A DNA stretch of 64,000 bases from Chrysophaeum taylorii. Lineage: Eukaryota; Sar; Pelagophyceae; Pelagomonadales; Pelagomonadaceae. The stretch lies in contig JAQMWT010000664.1 in the NCBI GenBank assembly GCA_029834535.1, positions 265,775-329,774 of the forward strand, read 5' to 3'. Shown piece after piece: positions 52,012-64,000 of this stretch. Made by a program: the position numbers and the translations under genes. The notes below the pieces were generated by a model. It ran no database searches. It was not told the DNA's origin and saw only the letters and a list, made by a program, of their open reading frames with translations. Within the stretch, counting starts at the first letter, position 1. The number at the start of each line of letters is the position of its first letter.

Positions 52012-52900
52012 CCTTGCACTGCTACTGGCTCCTGTCTCATTCATAGCTGATGCACCCTATCCGATGGACCAGTCCTTCAGATATGTCCCGCTCACAGAAG
52101 CACCACTGCTGCAGGACAAACAGGTACATCATGAAGATACAGGTAAGCGCACCACGATCACGCGCACAAGCTCATTGCGCCTATCCGATCACGACGAGAC
52201 GAAGCTACAGCTTTGCTTGTTCCCTTCGCCTCTGGAAGACAAAGGCCGCCTTTCAGCCTCCCAGGCACCTGACCCTTCCCTGACGCTGCAATCCGCATTA
52301 GCACGGACGATCTCGCCTCCCTGCACGACTGCAGATCAGGCACAAGCCAATGTCAGCACTCTGCAGAGTTACGCGCACCCGCTCGAATCTTACCAGCAAG
52401 GCTGGCTACCTCAGCCAGTCAGGTAGGTCACCGCACCACCTCGGTCTCCCCTGACACCAGGTCGACGTATCGCTCATTCGCGACCACGCCAAGTCATCTA
52501 ATGGACGACCAGGATCTCGAACATGAACTCATCGCAACGCTTGATTCACACCCAAGAAGGAATCCTACTTTGGAGTCACCTCAACCACGCCCACAGGAAC
52601 TTTGGCCACCAGACGCCACCCATGTGCTCGCGGTTTCTCCATTCGTATCCTCCAGAGCTTTTGACTGCAGCAGAGACAAAATGCAACCTTCCCATGCGAC
52701 TATGACCGCATTCTCGTTTGGGACACAAGCATTTCCTTCATGTCAGTTGTTTATGCTCATAGTACCGCGACACACGGCAACCAAGATAGAAGTGGACTGC
52801 GTTCCACCTTCATCTCTGAGCGCTACCCCCGACATGCTGCTCTCAGCACTACTAGCCTGTCCCATCACGTCTGATGCAGCTCCCATCGCTTTGTATGACG
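52012..52900. other. Unassigned region
   Basis: C/T/A-rich plus strand with moderately open frames (for example 52501-52917) and no recognisable motifs. Confidence 0.35.
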
Positions 52901-53302
52901 TCATGTGCCACGCCTGAAGACGCTCCGCGTGCGCTCGATCGCATCAGCACGTTCCAGCATCGCGCGCCCCCATTGCCACTGATTCCAAGCACGCGACATA
53001 GTACTCAGTCGCAGGCGACTTGCGAAGCGAGCCATGGTTGTCAGCCTGGCAGCTTGGCGAGCTTCGGCTTGCGATTCTGAGAGTCGGTCTAGCTCCTCCG
53101 ATCTCAACATCTCGTTGATCTCAATCGCAATCTCGTGCTCCTCGATAAGGTGCTGTTGCATCGTGGCCCAACGCCATCGATACAGTGTTTTCGCGACGCT
53201 ACTACGTTGGTAGCGTGCAAGCGCGCGTGCGATAGCACCAGAGCCCGCGAGCCAAGCCCAGGCACCGCACAGGCTCCAATGCACTCGCGACGAAACGCTC
53301 AC
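52901..53302 (-). CDS. Possible exon of a tryptophan-rich helical protein
   Basis: A 133-codon minus-strand frame with a natural-looking composition: ALARYQRSSVAKTLYRWRWA, an acidic/amphipathic helix EEHEIAIEINEMLRSEELDR, then MARFASRLRLSTMSRAWNQW. The W-x-x-W spacings recall Sfi1-type or other W-repeat coiled coils. Another fragment, EALQRWLRRQ, occurs in the same strand at about 53450. An incomplete multi-exon gene is possible; no splice sites were established. Confidence 0.35.
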   Translation of the reverse strand: MSVSSRVHWSLCGAWAWLAGSGAIARALARYQRSSVAKTLYRWRWATMQQHLIEEHEIAIEINEMLRSEELDRLSESQAEARQAARLTTMARFASRLRLSTMSRAWNQWQWGRAMLERADAIERTRSVFRRGT

Positions 53303-56300
53303 CGCCCCTCTCGGTTTAGACTACGAACATTGCGCCATACCCATGGTACACTCACAGTCAACTGAGACGCACGCTCGCTTGTCGCACAGTACGACTCCTG
53401 AACACACTCTGGTTCATGATACGCAGAACACTGTCGTCTCAGCCACCGCTGAAGCGCCTCCTCCGACCGCCGCCCGGCTCTGCGCTCGTTTCGCAATCAT
53501 GGTCTCACCGGCAATTCGAAGATTTCACCCAGTTCGAATTACGAGGGCGCATTAGTTTTCCACCGACGACAAGATTCGTTTCGATTCGTATCAGTCATGC
53601 CTCCTATGGCTACACTGGCTACATCGGAACTCATTTCAAGGCACGTACCGAAGTCCCTCTTTCTAGGGACCTCTGTCACACGCCAAGACCTGATGAGCAT
53701 TCGTCGTTCCTCCCCGCTTCAACGCGACTCCCGACGACCAAATCCCCGACGATTTGTGATGACACTAAGTTCCGTCATCAATGCAATTCAGAGCCTCCTC
53801 CGTCAGTCTCTTGCAGGTCACGCCTCTCAAGTTTCAGCTCACTCGATTTTATTGTGCACGATGTCATATGCAAACGAAGTTCAGTCACGCCAAAGCCAAA
53901 CGTCGCAGTTATCACCAGTCTCGCGCAAGACATGCCCGCCACCAAATGATAGCCGCACGCAAAGCCCTCTGCTCACCTCTTTTGACGTCCCTCCCAGCAC
54001 CATGCTTGACGTTGAAGCTCTGCACCACTATGGTTCGGTTACAACACGACTTCACGCGACATCCTCGCCCAGTTCTGATCATATATCGCATCTGTCGACA
54101 TTACTGTCAGAATACTGCTTCGGATATAGCTCCGACTACACTCACTCGCGTATTACACTCTTATGACGCACCCGGTTCGCTCCTCTCCGTTCACACTGCA
54201 GGTTCCATCTTGCAGAACTCTGAGCCCAACAGCCGCCATTGCGATTCGCACACCCAGTCGACACTTTCCGTAACACTCGCGAGGAGGGATATCCCCCAAA
54301 TCTCCACAGGTTGTTGGACACGCGCTCTGCTCTCAGCATTCCACCCCGAATCTCACTGCCGCACACCGCTAGCCCCACCCAGTTGTGTTACGAATCAAGG
54401 GAAGTTAACTGCCATGCCTATTCTACTTCCTCATTCCCACACATTCGCTGCTAGCCACAGTGTCTCGGATGACTCATTTTCGGACAGTTCTCGCATTATG
54501 GCCATCACCTCACATCATGTTCATTCTTCGGACATCCCCCGTCCACAGATTAATCCTCTCTCGAAACATACGCTCCCTACACGTCGTATACTGTACAGCT
54601 CTCTCGCATATCGACAACAACACCCTTCTGTCGAATGTCTCCCCTTTCAGTCACTGCACGATTTTTCACCAGGGATGCACCACGCTCCCTCTCGCGCTTG
54701 TACATCAAGGGAAGTTTGATTCTGGTGAAAACGACTTTGACCATACATTCGAAGTATTGGAATACTGGATCAGTCGATTGCCACAGTTCAGAATTACTTT
54801 GCCGAAAAGAACACGAAAGATGCGACTTTGACCATACCTTCGAAGTCAACTCTCCCCCTGGCACGGACACTATCTTCAAGCAGTCCATCGCCTTCTTCGG
54901 CATTTTCTTTACGGGGCACCGACTCTTCAGCGCAGGACACGCGCCTGTATCCACCATCATACGCGATACACTCGCAAACCTCAGTCTCGGCCCCATCATC
55001 TTCGATGATAGCCACTGGCGACTTACGCCACCAGACAAGTCTTCCGCAACATTTTTTTGAGTTTTCGTATTTATGGCCAACCCCAGACAACAACAACTTT
55101 ATCCCGATATCCTCGTCGCGCTACGATTATCCGCATATTATTTTAGACGCTCATAGCCTAGCTTCAGCTGTCCCACGCTACACTCAGGACGACAGCTTCG
55201 ACACGTATGTGACAGGCAATTCTGGTTCTCTCATCTTCTAGGAACAGCTCCGCCTTACTCGCTATCATTACGACGATTACCTTACCATGTCGAAACCGCT
55301 TTGGTTCATATCTCTTCATGGGATCCAACGCTGCCGCTCAGTCACATCGTCACACCTTTATTAGCCCAACAACATTAGTCACAATAGAATCTCATCATCC
55401 CTACGGCCACTCTCACTATTCGCCTTTCGATCAACCAATCATTGGTCTGCTGCACAATTCCCGACGGCCTGACCCATGATCCCTACTGTTGTTATTCGTT
55501 AGACCACCCGTTCTACTTCGATGATCCCTCCCCAGCCACGCCACCGTCCCCTATCTCATTAGCCACCGAAAAAGATGACGATCTCTGATCTCTCGAACAG
55601 AATTCGCCATACTTCGCCATTAGCCTACCTAGCATTTTCCTCCACGTATCCTCTTAGCATCTTCCTCCACTTTTCTTCTTCCTTGCGATCGATGCCTTTT
55701 ATTTTCCTTGATCATCCACCTCTTCTTGCAATATCCTTTTTATTATGCTTCCCCTCTCAGCCTATTCCACGTTCAACTTCGCGCTCTTTCTCCGCTCTAC
55801 TCTATCTCTCTCATGCACTTCGCACACCTTTCCTTTCCACGCCTCCTCACAACTCAACGTCTATTTGTCTCTGGTCAGCAGACATTTGTTTTGTTTGTCC
55901 CAGATTTCGCTCATTACCGAGTTCAATCTGCGAGGGCGTAGAGATAGAAAATTCCATTTAGGGTTAGGACCCCCCCCCCCCATTAATCTCACACTCACAC
56001 CTAAACACCCCCAAAATCGCTGTGTCGAACACCACCGTGCTGCTCTTTGTGTCGTCGTTAGAGGACAGGACGAAAGGCAGCACTACCACTGCCACCATTC
56101 TCTACCAGAGGCACAGTGATTTTTACTGTTCTCTACTTTCTGACACTTACGAAAGGCGGCCAGTTTCCAACGGCAGTATCACAAGGAGCACCTGCGCATA
56201 TTCACTATCACCGAAATACCAAAGGAGGACGCGACGTCGTCGATCCGTGATGAAAACGTACTTTTCCGCGAGCCGTGGTGCGATGAGGCGACGCCTTCCG

Positions 56301-57050
56301 TGATTCGAGCGGACAATTAATTGTCTCTCGTTTGGAATCAGGTCGGCCTTGCTTGTCAGCGTCCAACGCACGCACGCTTTCAGTCTCGACGACGACGACT
56401 TCGACCCGAACTGCTGCGGGCACATGGCTCCTCCCGCAGTCGGCACGAGTCTTCTCATTCAAGACCCTCGGGTCATCAACGCCCCACTTATCGACACAAC
56501 CCTCGAGTCTAGACTAGCCCGTTGCTCACCACAGTTCTCCTTTCCGCTCGACGCTCGGACTCCCGCCAATCTAGGCTGCTTTTATTCAGCGCACGCTCCC
56601 CCCCTTATTCTTTGCGTTTGCTCCTAAACCCGAGCCTATACCGCAAGAGCAGCAGCAGCCCGATCGATGGGCGGCGGTCTTTTTTAAACATACGCGATGA
56701 CCTTAGATGCCGACGCTGCCGCCGATTGAAAATGAGCGACAATATCGCCGCCACCGACAAACATGGCAGCCGACTCGCGAAATGCACGGCCGCATTCTAA
56801 CTTGAAGAAGAAGTCAGACCGCAGTGATAACCCAACCTCGAGGGATACCTACATTGGGCAGTCGGCTTCACTGTTACAAACGTCGTGTGTAAAGCCAACT
56901 GCGACGTTTGTGAGTAAAATGCATCCTTGCGTTTCTGACGTTCGGCTTTGGTTTGGATAGCGCGTCGTGTGGTGGTGGTGCTGGAGGCGAAAAACGCCGT
57001 TTGCCCGTCCCATATATCTACGGCTCGTCCTTGAAAGGACTTTAGTCTTA
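53303..57050. other. Unassigned region
   Basis: Long C/T-rich plus strand with several open frames (53597-54166, 53781-54719, 55575-55961) lacking motifs; they look like products of biased composition. A C run lies at 55970-55981. No gene or terminal repeat is claimed. Confidence 0.35.
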
Positions 57051-57244
57051 GACCCTTTCTCTACAGAATGAAATTGGCCAAATAATCAATCAGGCTTAAT
57101 TTGGCCCGACTACTATTTTTGGCCAGTTTTAAGCGCGGGTTCTCTACTGGTCGTGTAAACTGAAATGGATTTTGATGGTTGTTTTAAATGCTTCGTGCGT
57201 CGCGTATTAAAGAGTGGTATCATCGCGTGCGGACAGAGGAGGGT

Positions 57245-57735
57245 CCACGAAAATAAAATTTCGGCGGATGTATCGCATGGAGGTCGAGCATTTCAACAAC
57301 GAGGAGTTGGTGCGGAGGGAGATACGGAAGACGCAAGACATCGAGAGAGCCGCGCGTGGTTCTTCTTCTGGGTCCGACGTATGCGCCGAGGTCCGACTTG
57401 CGATCAGCATACCTTGCTGGGGGGAGCTACCTCGACATCTGCTCTAACTCTGGGGGGTGTCTCCGGCGGAGTTTTATCGATCGATCGATCGATCGATCGA
57501 TCGATCGATTTTTTGGAGATGTGTTGAAGCCATATATATAGACTGCTTCCCGCCGGACGACGAGACGGAACTCGAGAAAAAAACTGGAGGCGGGCTGGGC
57601 TCGCAAGTCACGCCGCGCTGTCCTTCTTCGAGGCGTGGTGGGTGCCATCGACGGTTGCTGCATCTGGCAGCGGTAAAGCGTCGTCGTCGAATCGCGCGGC
57701 GAAAGGTCCAGTCCCACCCCGCGCACTATGCTTGA
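57245..57735 (+). pseudogene. PIF/Harbinger transposase fragment
   Basis: In shifting frames: FRRMYRMEVEHFNNEELVRR, EVRLAIS, YLAGGSYLDIC, GVSPAEFYRSI, WRCVEAIY, then KSRRAVLLRGVVGAIDGCCI near 57600-57670. YLAGGSYxDI and GVSxxxFYR are the helix-turn-helix region, and GAIDG carries the first catalytic aspartate of the DDE_Tnp_4 family. An (ATCG)n microsatellite (57476-57510) has expanded within the FYRSIDR codons. The later catalytic residues are missing. Confidence 0.7.
57476..57510. repeat. (ATCG)n microsatellite
   Basis: About eight tetranucleotide units; produces a repeated SIDR frame. Confidence 0.95.
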
Positions 57736-58600
57736 GGCGCTCTCTCCTTCCTTCCTTCCTCCGCGAGGAGGGGAGGGGAGGGGACTTCTTTTTTTTTGCG
57801 CCCTCGGCACCGCCAAGTAAAACGATAGCACTCTTCATGTCGGAGGAGGCGGCCGGTGGCAGGGGCGGGCCGGCCGCGGGGGGGGCGGAGGAGGTTTTTT
57901 AGGTGACGAGGTGCGGAGGTAGAGTCAAGAAGGTAAGGAAGTGTAGGTTCCTGACGAGCTCGGGAACATCAGGATCGGCGGCATACAGGATATCGTCCAC
58001 TGGTGGATCGTTCGATTTGCAGACCTTGGCCAGTGCAAGCTGCACGGTCCTCAAGTTTTTGCCAAGATGGCGTCATGTCCCGCAAAAAAAAGGTGGGCGT
58101 CTCGCGTCTGGACGATGACCATCCGCGATCGGCAGGGATCCTTCGACCAGTGATTCTTCGACGGCGACGGCGGCGAGCGAGCTTCATAAAGCGGGTTGCG
58201 CCAGCTCGGGGACAGTTGCGGTGGTCGCACACGCTGCGGCGATGGATGCAGCCTCTGGCCGTGCGCCCTCCGTCTCCGACTCGGCCGAGTCGATATAAGT
58301 TCGCAGGCCGCGCTTGTCTTGTCTCTTGTCTTGTCGTCCCCTTTTTTTTTTTTCGTCGCCCCAAGAAGCCACGAGCGCGGCCCAGTTCCAGCCCTTGCAC
58401 TTGGGGTCCTTCAAGCTTTGCTCTGCCGCCCGGCGCTTGATCAATCTCCGTTGCGTGGAACGAGTTTGTTTCTTTTCCGGCCTTTGACACCTTCGGGGTC
58501 TGCATCGTCGTCTTAGCCCAGCCGGGTTTGATCTTCAGCGTCGCCGCTGCGCTTCGTGGTCCTCGCCGTACTCGGGACATTCATTCATACAAGTTTTTTC
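57736..58600. other. Interior of Harbinger-like element, unassigned
   Basis: GC-rich with several homopolymers (T at 57789-57797 and 58333-58344; G at 57879-57886). Open frames on both strands (58003-58440 plus; 57969-58580 minus) show no recognised motif; Harbinger elements often carry a second, Myb-like gene, but none was seen. Confidence 0.35.
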
Positions 58601-58802
58601 ACTTTGATGCCCTCGAAAACAAATCCCGAGCCAAGTGAGGTCCGATTATTTATTTGAAAATCGTCCAAATATCCTGCCCTGGTTATTTGGCCAATTTCTT
58701 TATTTTGCCAACTCTGTAGAGAACGGGTCTTCATTCGAGCGGAACCGCCGCGTGCCGTTGAAGGACTCAAAGCTTCCTTTTATTTGCCTCCTCTTATTTA
58801 GG

Positions 58803-58936
58803 AATACGTCTAGAGGTCGCGCCACAAAATCAGCGCCCCACGCGCGGAGTGGCGTTTAATAAGTACACGAAGTTCCCTTCCTTCTTATCGTTTTTAATAA
58901 AATTTCTAGGGGTCGTGCCATAAAATCAGAGCCTAT
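58803..58936. repeat. Direct repeat pair
   Basis: TCTAGAGGTCGCGCCACAAA (58809) and TCTAGGGGTCGTGCCATAAA (58905) each continue with ATCAG-GCCC-like sequence, about 96 bp apart. Could be a decayed short terminal repeat or tandem duplication. Confidence 0.6.
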
Positions 58937-59021
58937 ATTATATTATATTATAGCCCGAAAATAAAAACTTGCGTCTGTGGTCAATGGTTTCTCCAACGGG
59001 GCTTGGAGACGATTTACTACT

Positions 59022-59590
59022 AAGACCCGTTCTCCGAATAAAGTTGGCCAAATAAAGAAACTTTTTTGGCCAAATAGATAATCGGAGCGACGGGATATGC
59101 GAAGCCTTTTCATTTAATCGGACTTGCGTGAAAAATAATTGTATTATGAAAACTCCTCGCCGCGGAGATTGATCGGCGCATGGCTGCACCACCTATTCGA
59201 AGGAGACGCAGACATATGGACGGCGTCGTACTGGGCGGCGGATCCCTCATATTGTTGTTGGGTGCAAGTTTACTACTGATGAGGTCAAAATCGCCGTCGC
59301 CAAGTCCACCACAGTACGACGAGAAGACGCGGGCCTTTTTTTTTGAGCTCACACTATGGAGAACAGGGCGACGGAACTGGTGACGTGCGCCATGTCTGAA
59401 TCGACCCCCTCTAAGCGAACAGCCGAGTCCGAGCCAGTCGCGAGCAGTAAGAGTAAGCAGGTCCGGGTAACAACACGCTCGCTGCTTTTTTTACCGTTGT
59501 GACGACGCGCGTGCACAGCGCATCACCGCGACGATCACCAAGTTCGTTGTTGTCGGATGCGCTCTCCCGTTCTCCATCGCGGCAGGTTGG
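59022..59590. other. Harbinger-type terminal repeat and spacer
   Basis: Begins with GACCCGTTCTCCGAATAAAG and two GGCCAAATA motifs like those of the element at 57051. No matching partner end was found to the right, so this is a solo end or MITE fragment. A plus-strand frame at 59180-59383 starts with an Arg-rich segment and a hydrophobic stretch but has no recognised family. Confidence 0.45.
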
Positions 59591-60359
59591 TCTCCTGGAC
59601 TCGCTGCACATCTTCGCCTGGCTGGTAGACCCGTTCACAACGCCGACGTATGATGAGCTTTTTAACGTGACAGGACTTACTGGGAAGAAAGACCACGGCA
59701 TCAAGATAATATCGAGCGGTTCTACCCAGACTCTACTGATCGCCGCCGCGAGGTGGCCTTCACCGAGCTCAAGAGCAGATCGCTCTCCGCCCGGGGCCAG
59801 AGGGGGGCGCGCTCATCGAGAACGCAAGCAGTCCCTCATCAAACCGCCCGCCGACGTGCGACGATTCAAGAAGAAAACGTCCACCGAGCGCGAGATCTTC
59901 AGGAAGTCGCGGATGATGTCATGTCCGTCGCCGACGACTGGCGACTCTGACACCGGCATCAAGCAATTCCCAAAGATTGATCTGATCACCCCCATCGTCA
60001 GCCGCATCGACGAGATGACTGTCCAGTCTGCCGACGTCGAGCGAGTCGAGTCTGCAAGACCCACAAGCTCATCCACACCAAGACGCGCAACCGCCTCTAC
60101 ACCCTCACCGTCCATCGCCTTCTCTACATCAACCTCCGCCGACGAGCTCGGCGACTTTTTTCCTCGTGCAGCAGACGCTGAGGAGCAACTGCCACGACGA
60201 GGACGAGCCCCCTCTCGACCAGCCGGGCGCTCCGACTACGAAGACCCAGCCGCAGTCGCCGATGACACCTCCTTCGTCGCCGCAGTGCTCGACGACGACG
60301 AGAGCATTTATTTCCGAGATATAAAGTTGGGGGCTGTTGGCGTGTATAATTTTGTATAG
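59590..60359 (+). pseudogene. hAT transposase C-terminal relic
   Basis: LLDSLHIFAWLVDPFTTPTY (59590-59650) resembles the segment preceding the hAT C-terminal dimerisation domain, and THKLIHTKTRNRLYTLTVHR then LLYIN (60060-60135, shifted frame) is its conserved tail (H-T-K-x-R-N-R-L...V-x-x-L-x-x-I). The overall plus-strand frame 59499-60359 is open but mixes two frames of the ancestral protein. It is not closely similar to the other hAT copies in this window. Confidence 0.55.
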
Positions 60360-60446
60360 GCGTTTTTTTTAATAAAATGGCTGCTATATAATATCAATAT
60401 AAAACAAAAAAAACGATATTATATTTTGGAAATATAATATAGCGCC

Positions 60447-62933
<2,487 letters not shown>

Positions 62934-64000
62934 TAATAATAAATCAGTCCAAATGAATAAAAACGAATTATTCGGCCATTCCGTAGAGTGCTACTAGGTG
63001 TCGCGGGCTGCACTCCCCATCTCTTTATTACTCCTGGACACATCCGTGGTCTTGTCCGAAGCGTCACCTGATCGTTGCACATAGATAAGGACGTCAGCTA
63101 TCGATGTCCCTGGTGTTAAGTTGACGAACCCGTGCTCTCTCATCGTACCATACTGCTGACGTATCACCGCGTAACGGTTCTGAGAAATGGCGGCGTACTA
63201 GGACGCGCGCTTTTACGGAACGACACGCCCTGTTCCGTCGACAAGCGCGGACCCTCGCTGCCCTCTGTTAGCCGCCATGGCCAGAAGCGTCCATACCCGT
63301 ATCATACTCGGCGACCGCGCTCTTCGTAGTAACACCGTCGATTATTCTCGAGCTTTAGTTCCACTTTGCTCCATTTTTGTGTGTCCAGGTTTTTTACCTA
63401 CGTCGTTGGCCGACGCATCATTGTCGCGATCACCAAGCACGTGTTCGTGCGACATTTGCTGATCTTCTTCTCGCCGTCTCGACCGACCGACTGCACTCTC
63501 CGCTGGCTCACCTCCTCTTCCGTTTAAGCGTCGATCCTTCTTCTGGGCGAACTGTCTGGAGAACAGTAATCACAGCTGTGTTACCCTTCAGCAGAGCGTG
63601 TGAGAACAGTGGTAGTCTGTCCTCGAATCTGTCTCTGAATCGATGACAACAACAGCCGGTGTGTGTGAATAAACACAGCGTTTTCTTCAATCACCTAATA
63701 GGTGGAAAACCTAAAACTATAACCAGGGGGTACTAACCCTGTTGCAGAGTTTCGAGATCTGTTTACGCACGCCCTCAGAGATTGCACGAAGGGAGGATCG
63801 AAATCTGGATAAAAATAAGAAGGGAAGCGTCTTACCGTCGACGACAAGAATGTAAATAGTGAGTGTTCTCTTTTCTGGGACAGAAGTCGTACGGTGGGGA
63901 GTAGCCGAAAGAGTAACTTGATGTGATGGTGGGGAGGATGAAGTGGAACGTGAAAGCCGTTTAAGGCGTTTTTTGAACTGTGGAATACAAGATGAGTTGA
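62934..64000. other. Unassigned region to window end
   Basis: No recognised coding motif, repeat or terminal structure; only short open frames. Confidence 0.4.

Larger units (their letters stand above)
57051..58729 (+). mobile_element. PIF/Harbinger-like element
   Basis: The left end GACCCTTTCTCTACAGA (57051), followed by AATTGGCCAAATAA, and the right end TCTGTAGAGAACGGGTC (58713-58729), preceded by TTATTTGGCCAATT, are inverted repeats. A transposase relic lies just inside the left end. The 3-bp target duplication expected for Harbinger could not be confirmed. A further terminal copy (GACCCGTTCTCCGAAT, GTTGGCCAAATAA) lies at 59022-59060. Confidence 0.65.

Noticed and set aside
53416-55961. 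Several 120-310 codon plus-strand frames
   Set aside because: Overlapping frames with serine/proline/threonine/histidine bias expected from C/T-rich DNA; no motifs.
58003-58580. Opposing open frames of 145 and 203 codons
   Set aside because: GC-rich shadow frames with no recognisable family and homopolymer-derived stretches.

Overview
The window is eukaryotic nuclear DNA, almost certainly from a unicellular eukaryote and most plausibly a microalga or related protist. Reasons: long octotricopeptide/heptatricopeptide-type repeat proteins ending in RAP domains, a FAIM/PX/PDZ protein, and a dense graveyard of eukaryotic transposons (Ty1/copia, hAT, MULE-like, PIF/Harbinger, Helitron helicase, LINE). 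There are no bacterial operons, ribosome-binding sites, CRISPR arrays or recognisable RNA genes. The lineage cannot be fixed from sequence inspection alone.

Only three reading frames look like intact host genes: two paralogous RAP proteins, each with seventeen 37-residue repeats (minus strand 3428-6289; plus strand 21253-24438), and a single-exon FAIM-like/PX/PDZ-like protein (plus strand 14987-15895). Two further RAP loci are decayed (42548-43640 and 49040-49520, both minus), so the family has been duplicated and lost locally. Both intact RAP proteins are predicted to be organellar RNA-binding factors.

Layout. 1-2660: minus-strand copia relic with a 36-bp tandem repeat. 2687-3179: orphan right end of a hAT element. 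3428-6289: first RAP gene. 6376-14245: a copia element broken by a 3.8-kb nest of Helitron-helicase modules and LINE 3' tails. 14987-15895: FAIM/PX/PDZ gene. 16290-17400: LINE 3' end. 17436-18700: hAT relic. 19000-21110: MULE-like remnants. 21253-24438: second RAP gene. 24690-26963: minisatellite and hAT relic. 27577-30024: uncharacterised element A. 30594-34866: MULE-like element with a 2.66-kb hAT (perfect 18-bp terminal inverted repeats, 8-bp target duplication) inserted in its left end. 35300-37215: microsatellite and hAT-like relic. 38630-40584: second MULE-like element with an 11-bp target duplication and a nested 382-bp retroposon-like insert. 40900-42330: LINE reverse transcriptase relic. 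42548-45005: RAP pseudogene and hAT-like relic. 45670-47190: compositionally odd unidentified block. 47725-49520: hAT deletion derivative and RAP relic. 50977-56000: mostly unassigned, with a degenerate coiled-coil frame and a tryptophan-rich minus-strand frame. 57051-58729: Harbinger-like element. 59022-60350: hAT relic. 60447-62933: element B, an inverted copy of element A. 62940-64000: nothing recognised.

The genes do not form a pathway. The window is best read as a transposon-rich accessory region in which a rapidly evolving RAP repeat family and one unusual membrane-trafficking-type protein survive.
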